Positions 10,173 to 22,537 of a stretch of DNA of 22,537 bases are shown here, in pieces; the first letter of the stretch is position 1; each line of letters begins with the position of its first letter. Under the pieces are notes generated by a model, which made no database searches, was not told the origin of the DNA, and worked only from the letters and a program-made list of their open reading frames with translations. Source of the stretch: Priapulus caudatus. Lineage: Eukaryota > Priapulida > Priapulimorpha > Priapulimorphida > Priapulidae. The DNA lies in assembly GCF_000485595.1 (NCBI RefSeq), contig NW_014577294.1, positions 35,494-58,030 on the forward strand, in the 5' to 3' direction. Both the position numbers and the translations under genes were made by a program.

Positions 10173-11229
10173 TAATGCTCTATAGACGCATTTTGGCTGA
10201 TTCTGTCAATCATTTCCGAGCCGGAAGAAACAAAAAACGTTACCCCTTGTGATCGTTTTGAGAGCAGGACGCGTCGACTTGCAGACGAACACTACGTGGC
10301 TCGCCAATCTTCCGCCATTTGCAACATGCGCTGACGTAATCATTATAGAGGTGAACGGAAATGCGTAATCGGTCAGATTTCGCTGGAAGCTCCGGTCCCT
10401 CGGCTTTTCAAACTTCTCTCCATAAAGTAGAAGCCAGCGCGGCGTTCTGTCAGTTATGATTTAATAATAGTGTTATTTTAAGGCGCATTTGATGTCACTA
10501 AGTGGATCGGCTGGCCGGGTTATTGGTTGGCCGCACCGATGGTTAATCCGGCGCTCCGCTGGGAAATACGGTGACAGGGAAACGACATGCACGCCAGTCA
10601 TCGATGGCTTTTCATATTGCACACGCAGGAGCGCATTTAGTAGGCGATTAACAGCCAGGAACAGGTGAAAACCGTCGCTCGCTGTGTTTCCGAAAGAGCC
10701 GGGTTTCGTCGACGCGCTTGTATGAGCGTCACGTGCGCTATAGCAACGCCGTGAGCTGGAAAAAAGCGACAAACGACTCGCAGAAATTCGATAATGCCGA
10801 ACTGGAGTCTCAATCGGCAGGAGGTGAGAGCGCGCTCGGGAAATGTTTTGGAAGTGTGGAGAAAGAACAAAGCAGGAAGAACAGCTGGAAGAACAACAAA
10901 CTGGCAGAACACATGGAAGAACAGCAGCTGGCTTACCTCTACTGGTCGTGGCCCGGTTACTGTCGTACGTGGGTCTGTCTGTTCGCGACCCTTGCTCGGC
11001 TCCGTCGTCATGAATTCGGTACCTCTGCACGCAAGAAAAAAAATCAATCAGAGAATTAATTAATCGACGAGGAATTATCGATATCAATCGAGATATCGAT
11101 CCTGTCACACAGTTACGACGCGTGAATGTGTGTACCGATACTCGTCCGGTGAAACAACAACGCTCACGAATGCCGGCAAACAGCCTCTAGTTTACGTATA
11201 CTAGCGTATATAGCCTCTATTTGTAGATG
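10173..11229. other. Intron sequence with no recognised gene
   Basis: A 211-codon minus-strand open frame (10473-11108) and overlapping plus-strand frames occur here. They show no domain and are Ser/Arg-rich, so chance in CpG-rich DNA is likely. A short imperfect repeat of AAGAACAGCTGG-like units lies at 10875-10932. A palindrome ATCGATATC...GATATCGAT lies at 11077-11100 and includes a TATCGATA site. Confidence 0.5.
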
Positions 11230-11960
11230 TGTATAGCGCTGGATCTATTAAAACACGCGGACGGCGGCTGTCGCTTCGCGTCGTGCGTACCGCCGCGTAA
11301 TCTCCCGCGACAACTAAAGGTCCCTATAGTCACGGCGGCGACAACAGAGCGTCGCTTAACGAGCTTACGCGCCGCGGGCTTCGCGCCGTTCGTCGCCGAC
11401 AGTGTGTCAATGATATTCCGCGGTCTAGTTGTGGCGACGCTGCTTTCATATTCCGCCAGCGCTCGATTCTTCGCCGCCACCACCTAGCCTTGCAGGTCGC
11501 GTCGTCTCTCGGCGGAGATTCTCCCCCCCGTCTTCGCTTCCCCGTCAGCTTCTTTCTGGGTTTTCATTATCATGGATATCAGCGCGACTACCCTCTCGAT
11601 ATATCGATAACGAAGCTGTCTCTCTCCGACGATGCATGTGGCGCCGCTTAGAGTGCGGCGCGCGCGTTCTCTCTCGCTCTCTCTCTCTCTCTCGCGTTTC
11701 ATAAATCTTGCGCGCGTTTCTCGCAGATGTGACACGCGTGTGAAAGAGGGCCTCGCGTCGTTAAACGGAAGACTTTCATTAAATTTCCGTATTTACATGA
11801 TAATTATTCGCGCGACGGCTAAAGGCCCGCGTCGGCCATTGTCTGCGTCGCCGCGCCGAGAGAACGGTAATTAATCTACGTTCTCGTCGCTGCCGACGAC
11901 GCCTTCGTTAACAACTAATATGCTAATTCCGCACACTCGCAATTGCTTCTCGGCTATTAC
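11230..11960. promoter_or_regulatory. CpG-rich block in the netrin intron, possible regulatory region
   Basis: Frequent CG dinucleotides, many in GCGCG and CGCCG runs, set this stretch apart from the AT-rich or simple-repeat flanks. It holds a TATCGATA palindrome (11602-11609; the same motif as the Drosophila DREF-binding DRE), with another at 11076-11083 just outside, and a CT run near 11670-11695. Open frames on both strands are uninterrupted because CG-rich sequence has few stops. Regulatory function is only inferred from composition and motif. Confidence 0.3.
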
Positions 11961-12047
11961 GATCGCGCGCCGAAGTAATCAGCGGCTGGTGTTTGTATCG
12001 GGTATATAGCGGTTTGTTTCAATCTGATAAACGGCCGATCTTCTACA

Positions 12048-12281
12048 ATGCGACGCGACGATTTTATGCACGATTTACAGCATTCTTTCTACGAGCAAGA
12101 CGTTCGTCGTTATATAGATGTGAAAGAGTTCGAGGGGCGATGCGTGGTAATGGCCGGCTATTTCGCCACCGAGTTTATAAATGTGTCGGATATAAAAGGG
12201 ATATGCTACGCAATGATTTGCTTCTCTATAGACGGTCGAAACCATTCATCATTGCAAATTGCGGATAGCCATATAGTTTAG
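12048..12281 (+). CDS. Unassigned 77-residue open frame
   Basis: The frame starts at ATGCGACGCGAC and ends at a TAG after SHIV. The predicted protein begins MRRDDFMHDLQHSF, has an even amino-acid mix, and a hydrophobic Cys-containing middle (GRCVVMAGYF, then GICYAMICFSI). There is no repeat or low-complexity bias, which is unusual among the chance frames of this window. No signal peptide, zinc-binding pattern or known family is recognised. It is antisense to netrin in a large intron, about 110 bp from the LE3 donor. It could be a small gene, a fragment of a decayed mobile or captured gene, or chance. Confidence 0.2.
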   Translation: MRRDDFMHDLQHSFYEQDVRRYIDVKEFEGRCVVMAGYFATEFINVSDIKGICYAMICFSIDGRNHSSLQIADSHIV

Positions 12282-12329
12282 AGTATAGGTGACGACTTCT
12301 TTTAGTCTCACTTCTATATGGATTAATTA

Positions 12330-12554
<225 letters not shown>

Positions 12555-12650
12555 TTAAGAATATAGTATGATATGATAAGATATATATTATATAATATAT
12601 ATATATAATATAATATATATTTATATATATAATAGGGAGTTCTGTTATAT
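12555..12650. repeat. AT-rich TA/ATAA tract
   Basis: Imperfect ATAT, TATAA and ATATTT repeats lie immediately next to the LE3 acceptor on its upstream side in gene sense. Confidence 0.85.
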
Positions 12651-12723
12651 ATTATGAAACGCATATGAACATATATGAATATATGCGAGTTTAGTTACAT
12701 ATAGGAACTCGTATGACCTTTTC

Positions 12724-13897
12724 TATGACGGCAGTCTGATCCTATCTAACATCTGTTAACATGTACGATCTGGTGCGTTGATAGCACGCTGGCCGTACTA
12801 GATTCTGTCAGCTACATCGTCAGTAACAATCCGTAGTTTATTCGATAGCGTTAAAAGCACATGACAAATGCATAGGGGGCTGAATTCACATTTATAATCT
12901 GGGCTAACACCGAGTGGTCTCTCTCTACATTCTTCCCACGTTCTCACTCCTCTCCCGCCCTCTTTTTTGCGCGGGCTCTCTCACCTCACTCTCTATTTCT
13001 CTCGTTCCCATTCACTCTATATCTTGTCCTGTCACACCCTAATTTCCTGGCCCAATTCGCCTCTTGTTTTCTTTTCTCCCCATCGCTTTCGCGTTCTCTT
13101 TCTTTCTTTATACCCTCCATGTTCTCTTCATCTCCCTCGCCTTCGTCTCCGTCGCTTTCTCCTTTAGTCATTATCCTGCAGTTTCACTCTCTCTAAATAT
13201 GTGTAAAATAGTTGAAGTTCACTCGCCCATCTGTTTATATTGGTTTTAAATGCGTAGGAACTCGAGTCTGTACAGTGTCAGTTAGCTGCAGCTCAGCGTG
13301 CTTCCGGCACCCCCACAATGCTATCCACCTTACTATGCCTAGCCAACCTTGCGTGTAAACGCATTTACCATTCGTCTCACGTTTTTTTTTCGCCCGTTAA
13401 ATTTTTCGTGCAATTTACAAGGTGAAGCCCTATCGATATGAATGTAAAGGCGTGCAGGCAGGTAGATGATGGACGAGGTTTACGAGAGAGCGGAGTCTGG
13501 CGTGCGTCAATGCCGATCATCAGGCGGATTGCGCCATCCTAACTGCTTCCCATCGCGCGTCGATATGACAGCCAGCGCTCGCCACGCGCGTGCGCGGAAT
13601 ATCTTATCTATCCCGGCCCGGCAGTTTCCGAGGGGCTGGCGTTTTCTCACATCCGCTTCGTTGTTTGACTGAGCTGCTGGCGACCATTAATTATGCGCAG
13701 ATTAGCCGACGGCTAAGCAGCATGAATGCACAAGCTCGCATATTCGGTGATATACCTATATCGGTGGTATTGGAATTTCGAACGCGATTCATTTCGAAAG
13801 CGCACGCGGGCGACGCTGCCAGCGACGTGGCCGTACGCATCGGCGGCGGGCGCGGGGGACCGCGACGAAGTTGTCCGGGACCATAGGAGATAAATAG
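12724..13897 (+). repeat. 1.17-kb direct repeat, copy 2
   Basis: This is the partner of 2239-3412, same strand and same total length (1,174 bp). Borders again fall at TATGACGGCAG and GATAAATAG. Differences include AACAAAT/AACAAT, AACCACCC/AACACC, GTCAACACC/GTCACACC, GTAAAAGG/GTAAAGG, and insertions such as CTCACTCA/CTCACCTCA, so indels go both ways and cancel out. The segment lies about 190 bp from the LE3 exon. Open frames in it mirror those of copy 1 but are broken by the indels, so none is conserved as protein. Confidence 0.9.
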
Positions 13898-14075
13898 GAA
13901 GACAGAGAGAGAGGACGAGAGAGATGAGCAAAACGAGGAGGGACGAGAGAGAGGGAGAAGAGAGTGAGTAGCAGAGAGAGAGAGAGAGAGCGAGAGAGCG
14001 AGAAAGAGAGAGCGCGAGCGAGTGAGTGAGGGAGAGAGGGGAGAGGGAATAGTACGAGCTGCATAAGGCGCAACG
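13898..14075. repeat. GA-rich purine tract
   Basis: Imperfect GAGAGA/GACGAGA/GAGCGAGA sequence on the plus strand directly follows repeat copy 2, just as copy 1 is followed by (GA)n. It is purine-rich on this strand. Confidence 0.92.
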
Positions 14076-14097
14076 AGAGAAATGATGAATATTCTCT

Positions 14098-14215
14098 TGC
14101 ACTCTCCCTTTCCACCCTTCTCTATATTACACTCTCCTTCTCTCCCCCATCTCTTTGTCTTTCCTCTTATCCTTGTTTCTTTTCCCGCTCTTGTCCTCTT
14201 CTTTCTCTCTCCCCA

Positions 14216-14308
<93 letters not shown>

Positions 14309-14330
14309 GTCTATCTATCTTTCACAACAA
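14098..14330. repeat. CT-rich pyrimidine tract with long perfect (CT)n
   Basis: The CT-rich run contains about 80-90 bp of near-perfect CT repeat (14221-14304) and ends in CTGT/CTAT units. The plus-strand open frame across it encodes poly Ser-Leu and is not a gene. With the preceding GA tract it gives a purine-to-pyrimidine switch near 14085. Confidence 0.96.
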
Positions 14331-14787
14331 AGGTATAGAAGGAAAGTAGGATATACGCGGCCGAGGTGCACGGGCACTACCGCGCAGTACATGCCGGCGT
14401 ACGCCGTAGCATTCCTCTCTAATTCTCAACGTAAACAGCGATGTCGAAAAGCTGGCGTCATCACAACAAAGACTGCTCGAAAACTTCCCGCTCAACGAAA
14501 AACGTCAGAAGTAAAAAAAATATTCACTTCTGTCGCCGTTGCCGCCGCCGCAGTCCTGGATGACCCAATATGAAGCTACTTACGATAGTAGGAACTACCG
14601 TTTCTCGGGGATAAGCTATTGCCGGCTTTCGCCTGTCAGTATTTTTGTTGTTTTTGGGACACTGCACAGCAGGTTTAATCAAAGCCATCACGTGACGATT
14701 AGCTCGGCGAGAAGGTGAGGGCCGCGAGAGGGCGATGTAAACCAAGGTGACAAGTGCCATCATAACATCTATGCTGTCAGACAATCT

Positions 14788-14902
14788 TTCTCCTCTCTCT
14801 CTTTCTCTCTCTCTCTTTCTCTCCCCTTCTCTCTCTCTCACTACATCTTCTTCTCTCTCTTTCTCTCCCCGTCTCTCACTACGCCCTCTTCTCTCTAGAT
14901 CT
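14788..14902. repeat. CT/CTTT-rich tract
   Basis: Imperfect CTCTCTTT repeats. The 215-codon minus-strand frame (14524-15171) crosses it as an Arg-Glu run, with no recognisable domain either side. Confidence 0.92.
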
Positions 14903-15592
14903 TTCGCTCTTCTTGCTGTTGCTTCGCGAATAAAGTGGAACAATAATCCGTCGTCAGGCCTCGCAATAAGGGGCATTTTTCTGCCACCAAGGGGCAACCA
15001 AGAGCAACGGCGGTGCCGGACTTCGTTGCGAGCGAGGAACGCGGCAACAATAATAGCACAGAGAGAGTGCGCTCGCCCTGCCGCCCAGCCGCGCTGCAGT
15101 GACGCGGAGATGCTGCCATTGTCCGCGCTTTTACGATGGGGCCATAATTCCTTCGCTGGCCGTCGCAACACCTTGAGGTGCGAACTGCAATTAATTCACA
15201 ATCACTGTCCTCATCGCCATCGCCGTGCCGCCATAAAACCCGTGTGACGTTTCCATGGAAACCGTAACGGATTCAAACGCCCATTCGGGAATTCGCGCGA
15301 GATTTGCATTAAATTGTGCGCTTGCGGAGGTACGTCGTAGATCTCTTTTACGAGAAGGTGGGTTGATGAGGCGAATGTGAGAGGCGTTGAAGCGAATGAG
15401 CGGTTCGGGTTAATATTTAACACTAAACAATGTCACACAACCCATAGATTCTGTGAACGTGTGTAGACGGCAATGAGTTTATACTGGCGACGATAAAGAC
15501 GTCAGCTGCGCACGCAGTTGTGGGTCCGTGTGCGTAGACAGTGTCCGTAAATTACGATTACAGGTGTTCATATGTGTAAACACTACACGCTC

Positions 15593-15593
15593 G

Positions 15594-15630
<37 letters not shown>

Positions 15631-15666
15631 CACTACGACACGACACACACACACACACACACGCAC

Positions 15667-15715
<49 letters not shown>

Positions 15716-15732
15716 ACACACACGCACACATT
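15593..15732. repeat. (CA)n microsatellite
   Basis: About 140 bp of CA repeat on the plus strand, interrupted by CACTACGACACG and ACGCACG, begins after a GCGCGC run. His-Thr frames across it are artefacts. Confidence 0.97.
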
Positions 15733-16155
15733 TTACGATCAATGCGCCATCAAGTATAATCCCAATATCAATGGAAAATCTGTTCTCATTCAACCATTCA
15801 CTCTCGGAATAGTTTGAGAATTACTGTTATTAAATAAGATTTATTCCGTTGCTTTATTCACTTATCTATGAAACGTTTAGAAAGTATTAGGCTAGGGGGA
15901 TACGCGCTGAACCATTCGAGCGAATACCATTTCGTAGATTAGTGCAAGGCTATACATTGTCGACCGCGATATATCTCTACGAATGGAAAATCTCGGCATC
16001 CCATAATTTACGTAAGTAATATACATCTTTTTTTTTACACGCCATCACTAGAGAGCAGTATCATGCCTCCCCTAAAGCTATGAAAAACCATCGCAGGAAA
16101 AATCTATCGGTTGTCGACGATTCGATGACGTTTATCAGACATCATGCAGGAGCAT

Positions 16156-16245
16156 GAGACCAGGTAGCTCTAGAACTAGAGCCTTTCGCTCTGCCACGGG
16201 CCTGTGGCAGAGCGAAGGGCTATAGTTCTAGAGCTAGAGACCAGG
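16156..16245. mobile_element. 72-bp near-perfect palindrome flanked by a 9-bp direct repeat
   Basis: The palindrome occupies 16165-16236. The left 35 bp (16165-16199, starting TAGCTCTAGAACTAGAGCC) matches the reverse complement of the right 35 bp (16202-16236) at 32 of 35 positions, with a 2-bp centre. GAGACCAGG stands directly on both sides (16156-16164 and 16237-16245), the look of a target-site duplication. That reads as a tiny fold-back insertion; 9-bp duplications are typical of Mutator-like elements among others. As RNA it would make a hairpin of pre-microRNA length, but with almost no loop. Confidence 0.75.
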
Positions 16246-16595
16246 CGATCATCTCGTAGCGTCGCAGAGTTTAGCAACTAGGCCGCCTGTTGTGTCTCGA
16301 CGAGGGGCGGATGCCGTAAAGAAAGGCTGGCCCGCGAAGAAACAAGGGTGTGTAAGTTATGTTTGCCCATCAGCTTACTCGGCCCGAATTGCTACCCTGA
16401 TTAGCCAATTCCGTACTTGTTAGACGCGACAACAGGTCGGTAATTTGCCTTCTTTCTGTGCATCGCCGCGGTAATCCGCGCCGCGTATACGAACCGAACC
16501 TGTCAGTCTCGCATGCGGCAGGCGTTGTTAGGGTGAGTGAGGAGGGCTGGAGTATGGTGGCCCAGGAACGCCAGCCATGGTATTCACACGAGTTC

Positions 16596-16838
16596 AAACT
16601 TGATTTATAATTTCAAACTTGATTTCTTATTTCAAACTCGATTTCTAATTTCAAACTCGATTTCCAATTTCAAACTCGATTTCCAATTTCAAGCGATTTC
16701 TAATTTCAAACTCGATTTCCAATGTCAAACTCGATTTCCAATTTCAAACTCGATTTCTAATTTCAAACTCGATTTCCAATTTCAAACTCGATTTTTAATT
16801 TCAAACTCGATTTGCAATTTCAAACTCGATTTCTAATT
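16596..16838. repeat. 19-bp minisatellite, about 13 copies
   Basis: The unit AATTTCAAACTCGATTTCT recurs every 19 bp with variation mainly at the last positions (CTT, CTA, CCA, TTA, GCA). One unit near 16690 is shortened, reading TTCAAGCGATTTC. Because 19 is not a multiple of three, the plus-strand open frame through it cycles through three peptide versions. It stays open only because the unit lacks stops in most phases. Confidence 0.96.
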
Positions 16839-17394
16839 TTGCGTACTGCTAGCCAAGGTAAAACGCGTGCTGCAATGCGGGCCTTGAAGCCCAACGCATG
16901 CATATATAAAAACACGTGTTGCATGATTGATATATATACTAATATGAACGTATTGTATGATAGATTTTTGTTCTGATAGACAGAATCCCCCCCCCCAATA
17001 CATTACTGCGTATTGGCGCCTGCAAACCTCCTTCGGTTGCCGACGGAAATTTTCTCACAGCAAATCTGAAAGACATTTACCGATTTCTGTCCGCGATTGA
17101 TAACAATAAGCGTCTTGCTGGTTATTTCACCCGTTCTAGCCAGTGCACGCACCAGATACCGGTTTCATGCGTGCAGTAACAGCCGCGAATATAGGTTTGC
17201 AAGCGAACGAGTAAGCGAGTATAACGTTGCCGAGGTTAAACGGCCAGCAAACCGGCGTCACCATCTCGTTAAGTAAACGTTAATATTCATTCGCGTTGTT
17301 AGAATGCTGGAAGTGTTATCACATCTGAACCATTGGTGTGCGGTAACAACGGGTAGTATAACAACAACATATGCTTGCTCACGCACGAGATTCG

Positions 17395-17748
17395 CTATAC
17401 AGCGACAGGGTTTTCACTATTATTCTTCGTCGCCATACGTTTTTTGAACGGGTTACCATTTGAAACGTGTCGGTCACTGCAAAAGTTATACCAATATTTA
17501 TCACGAACATCCTGAAAAGTTAAGACATCGCCGCATGTCGAAGACGCGAATTTCACTTCGTCGGGTTTGTACGTATACAATACGTGCCTGTAGTCATTCG
17601 ACGGAGACCCTTCTGTTAAATAATAGTTGGCATTTTCTCTCACAATATTATCTGATACCGAGTTGTTTCGACATTGAATGTTGATCAAGAGGACAGCGAT
17701 TGACACACAAGAAATGGAGTTTATAGAGCAGGAAATTCCGAAGGATCG
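17395..17748 (-). CDS. Unassigned open frame, possible fragment of a captured or decayed gene
   Basis: The minus-strand frame is open from just after a TGA near 17750 to a TAG at 17395-17397. There is no ATG near its start, and the first Met is close to the end, so it is 5'-incomplete, spliced or dead. Near its start is a short hydrophobic segment (VSIAVLLINIQC). Then comes a balanced, non-repetitive stretch including YLTEGSPSNDYRHVLYTY, CGDVLTFQDVRDKYWYNF and a basic end (NPFKKRMATKNN). Four Cys lie after the hydrophobic part, if its closing Cys is counted. It looks more protein-like than most frames here. I recognise no family. An N-terminal anchor plus Cys-containing ectodomain is a guess from composition. 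It lies in a netrin intron about 260 bp from the LE2 exon. Confidence 0.25.
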   Translation of the reverse strand, partial: RSFGISCSINSISCVSIAVLLINIQCRNNSVSDNIVRENANYYLTEGSPSNDYRHVLYTYKPDEVKFASSTCGDVLTFQDVRDKYWYNFCSDRHVSNGNPFKKRMATKNNSENPVAV

Positions 17749-17993
17749 ACATGTATGTGTTAGAGTACTTCATTTCCTATACGCGAGTAACATTCCCATC
17801 CATCGAAGTCACTCGTCGCGTACAGTGACAACAGTTTTCTCACCACGCATTCCCGCCCACACAGCCGACCGCTCGGGCAAGTCGTTCTTTGCCGGTTATA
17901 CACATGCGTACGTGTCTCTGCGCAACAGAGATCCACTGCCACTACCCCCAGGTGTGTTCGACCAGCTTACTACCTGGTGGCAATATAAAGTTA

Positions 17994-20229
<2,236 letters not shown>

Positions 20230-20232
20230 GTG

Positions 20233-20268
<36 letters not shown>

Positions 20269-20467
20269 TGCGAGAGAGAGAGAGAGAGAGAGCGTGCGAG
20301 AGAGAGAGAATGAGAGGGCGAGCGAAAGCGAGAGAAAGCGCGAGACAGAGAGAAAGAGAGAGGGCGAGCGAGAGCGAGAGAAAGCGCGAGAGAGCGAGAG
20401 GGGGAGAGAGAAGGAGAGGGCGAGAGAGGGCGAGAGAGAGGGCGAGTGAGAGAGAGAGAGAGAGAGA

Positions 20468-20508
<41 letters not shown>

Positions 20509-20516
20509 CGCAAGAA
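20230..20516. repeat. Long GA/GAGCGA microsatellite
   Basis: About 285 bp of purine-rich GAGAGA with GCGAGA interruptions. Arg-Glu (plus) and Ser-Leu (minus) frames here are artefacts. A short CT/CA run at 20120-20150 lies about 80 bp away in opposite strand sense. Confidence 0.97.
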
Positions 20517-20646
20517 ATAGTTAGGCCTTCTCAACAAATGTAGGCGCATCCGTCTCTTGGGAGACGCGAATCGGTATTTACAAGAAATCCATTTGCAACT
20601 TTAATTTATCACTGCATGCGTCGGTTCCGGCACTCACATATGCAGA

Positions 20647-20703
<57 letters not shown>

Positions 20704-22147
20704 GACTTTATTTATTCATCAACATCACAGACGGATTATAATATCACATCGGGTTCGCTACTAATACTAGGCGCTGGCAAGCCTTAGCATCTGAGATCCT
20801 AGTCAAGTGTTCACGTCACATGATATTCGTATCAGAGTTGCACACGCCTTATTTTACGGCTCTCCTGGTCGCTGGGACGTAGCCGTACGGCGTGTTGCTA
20901 ATTTCCGTTGTTGGTGCTGCGGTCGTTATTGCGAGGCGACGTCTTACATGGCGGGTTAATCGCGAACGCGTTCACACCCCCGGGGCTATCCCGTTACACT
21001 AGCATTGTGCAGCGCGCGTTACACAACGTCCCCACCTGGACGGATGAATGCGGCCGATTCTCCCGCGCACAACAGTCCCGTACTTGGCCAATTATTCCTG
21101 TCCCTAATTGATTAATTTCAGGTGTCAGGGGGCCGTTGTAAACGCTCCAAGGGTGGTCGTTATCCGCGTGTTTGGAGGAGGGAACCTCTTGGCTGCCAGC
21201 AGCACAGGAATGGACATGCGTGCCGACGAATGGAAATCGGCCAGCCATTGTGAAATGAGACTTGACCCTGCTTTCCTCCGACATAGAGCAGCAGGCGCTA
21301 GAGATTTCGTGTGGCCCGGTGTTGACGCTGCAGAGATGACGCTCTGTTCGTTTCAGATGGGTAACAAACCGGAGAAATATGCCGATATATACTGAATAGA
21401 TTCGCTATTGCCTTGCTTGAGTCTATATCTCTTTACGTAGAAACACGTGATGCAGTCACGAAAATAGCGTCTCATTCGCTCGCTCATTTTCCCTCGCACG
21501 CTCGTGCCGTTGATGTACGTTGTCGAATCAATATCTCAATTAAGTTCAGCGCTATAGACGAATGGCGCGCGAATTCAGCGGAACCAAAAGCGAGCAATAT
21601 TAAAAAGAAGAATTCAGAGTAATCTCCATCCAATCTTCCAAAATAATCGAAACTGAATTTTCGCTGCCGAATTCGCAGCCGCCCTCGCGCATCTACGATG
21701 GCGACAATCGTCGAGATGAAATGAAATGCGTCATGCGCTTTCGATTCGAATATCTCACGGATAAACGCGATTCAAGCTCAAAGACTATTCGGAAATTACG
21801 CCTCATCGTTGAGAATTTTGGGCGCGTGAATGATGTCTGAGACGGCGCTTTAGAGAGCTGCTAGATTACGGCGGGCTTATGCAAATCGACAGCGACAAGG
21901 TTATTAAAACAGGCTCTCTAGCGGCACGCGCACATCACGTGATAAATTGCCCTTAAATCTCTGCGTGTATTGAAACATGAGCACGTCCCATTGTCGTCCT
22001 TCGCTGGCGCGGCAAATCAGAAATTTTTGCGCGATGTCAGCCCGTGCTCGTGAAGGTTCCAGCGCCGCGTCTCCGCGCTCGCTCCCTGCATGCGCGTGTC
22101 ATGTCGTCGACCGGACCTCCTCCAAATTATTGACTGCTCTCAAGATG
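20517..22147 (-). other. Netrin intron upstream of LE2, second part
   Basis: It holds a (TA)n tract at 20650-20703 and otherwise unique sequence of mixed composition. Open frames at 20908-21111, 20994-21284, 21108-21395 and 21413-21622 overlap on both strands and show no domain. I searched the minus strand for LE1 (Cys-Lys-Cys-Asn-Gly-His) and laminin-VI exons and saw none. Confidence 0.65.
20650..20703. repeat. (TA)n microsatellite
   Basis: About 54 bp of TA repeat interrupted once by ATACAT. Confidence 0.97.
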
Positions 22148-22537
22148 AGAGTGAGAGGGAGAGAGAGAGCGAGAGAGAGAGAGAGAGAGAGGAGCGAGAA
22201 GAAGAAGGGAGAGGAGAGCGAGAGAGAGAGAGAGAAGAGAGAAGAGAGAAGAGAGAGAGAGAGAGAGAAGAGCAGCGCAGGAGAAGAAAGAGAGAGAGAT
22301 GAGAGAGAAGCAGGACGAAGAGAAGAAGTGTGTGTGTGTGCTGTGTGTGTGTGTGGTGTGTGTGTGCTGTGTGTGTGTGTGTGTGTGTGAGTGTAGTGTG
22401 TGTGTGTGTGATGTGTGTGTGTCGTGTGTGTGTGTGTGTGTGTGTGAGTGTGTGGTGTGTGTGTGTTGTGTGTGTGTGGTAGTGGTGTGTGTGTGTCGTG
22501 TGTGTGTGTGTGTGTGTGTGAGTGTGTGGTGTGTGTG
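22148..22537. repeat. Compound GA then GT microsatellite running off the window end
   Basis: Imperfect (GA)n/GAAGA (22148-22326) passes abruptly to (GT)n (22327-22537). The GT part is regularly interrupted by CTG, GAGTG, TCGTG and GGTG. A block with GTCGTG then GAGTGTGTGGTG occurs twice, starting near 22421 and 22495, a spacing of about 74 bp, so it has a higher-order structure. The array is cut by the window edge. Confidence 0.95.

Noticed and set aside
10473-11108. 211-codon minus-strand open frame
   Set aside because: No recognisable domain, Ser/Arg-rich, overlapped by plus-strand frames of similar quality in CpG-rich DNA where stops are rare. It could be reconsidered if transcripts exist.
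14524-15171. 215-codon minus-strand open frame
   Set aside because: Its centre is the Arg-Glu translation of a CT tract, and the rest has no family-like features.
16165-16200. Resemblance of GCTCTAGAACTAG to a cloning-vector polylinker
   Set aside because: Only about 13 bases match, the next bases differ, and the sequence is part of a symmetrical palindrome with a flanking duplication, which vector contamination would not produce.
16537-16836. 99-codon repeat-protein frame
   Set aside because: It is the translation of a 19-bp tandem repeat cycling through three frames, with no selection for a reading frame.
21108-21395. 95-codon plus-strand frame just after TTAATTTCAG
   Set aside because: The acceptor-like sequence is tempting, but the peptide has no recognised domain and lies on the strand opposite netrin with no partner exon seen.

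Overview
This is a piece of an arthropod nuclear genome, most likely an insect. A hymenopteran (ant, bee or wasp) is a reasonable guess from the CpG-rich, microsatellite-dense introns, but the sequence does not prove it. The window lies inside one large split gene on the minus strand: netrin, the secreted laminin-related axon-guidance ligand. Four internal coding exons can be read with canonical splice sites. In transcription order they are: the second laminin-type EGF module (LE2, 18008-18196), the third (LE3, 12389-12533), a 69-nt exon opening the C-terminal netrin (NTR) domain (4041-4109), and a 172-nt exon with the NTR core (3655-3826). All four join in phase (one base, then two bases, across each junction). 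The N-terminal laminin VI domain and LE1 are not here and should lie beyond 22537. The last coding exon (basic C-terminal tail, stop, 3' UTR) was not found and should lie before position 1, or is unrecognised in 1-3654.

More than 95% of the window is intron. It holds many microsatellites (GA/CT, GT/CA, TA, GAGT), three minisatellite-like arrays (77-bp units at 6550-6926, 19-bp units at 16596-16838, and a very degenerate ~30-bp periodicity at 5816-6280), and a 688-bp fold-back element in a TA tract at 9421-10108. It also holds a 72-bp near-perfect palindrome flanked by 9-bp direct repeats at 16156-16245, and a 1,174-bp direct repeat present at 2239-3412 and 12724-13897. A CpG-rich block lies at about 11230-11960.

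The clearest oddity is base-level. The LE3 exon lacks five single bases relative to an intact netrin frame, all from short homopolymer runs, while the other three exons are clean. The neighbouring repeats also differ from their partners mainly by one-base indels. This points to unpolished long-read sequence around 9.4-13.9 kb rather than to a dead gene. No convincing plus-strand gene, tRNA, rRNA or CRISPR array was found. Two short open frames with protein-like composition (12048-12281 plus, 17395-17748 minus) are recorded as unassigned. I found no clear new multi-gene system; the two hairpin elements and the 1.17-kb repeat family are the best candidates for something undescribed.
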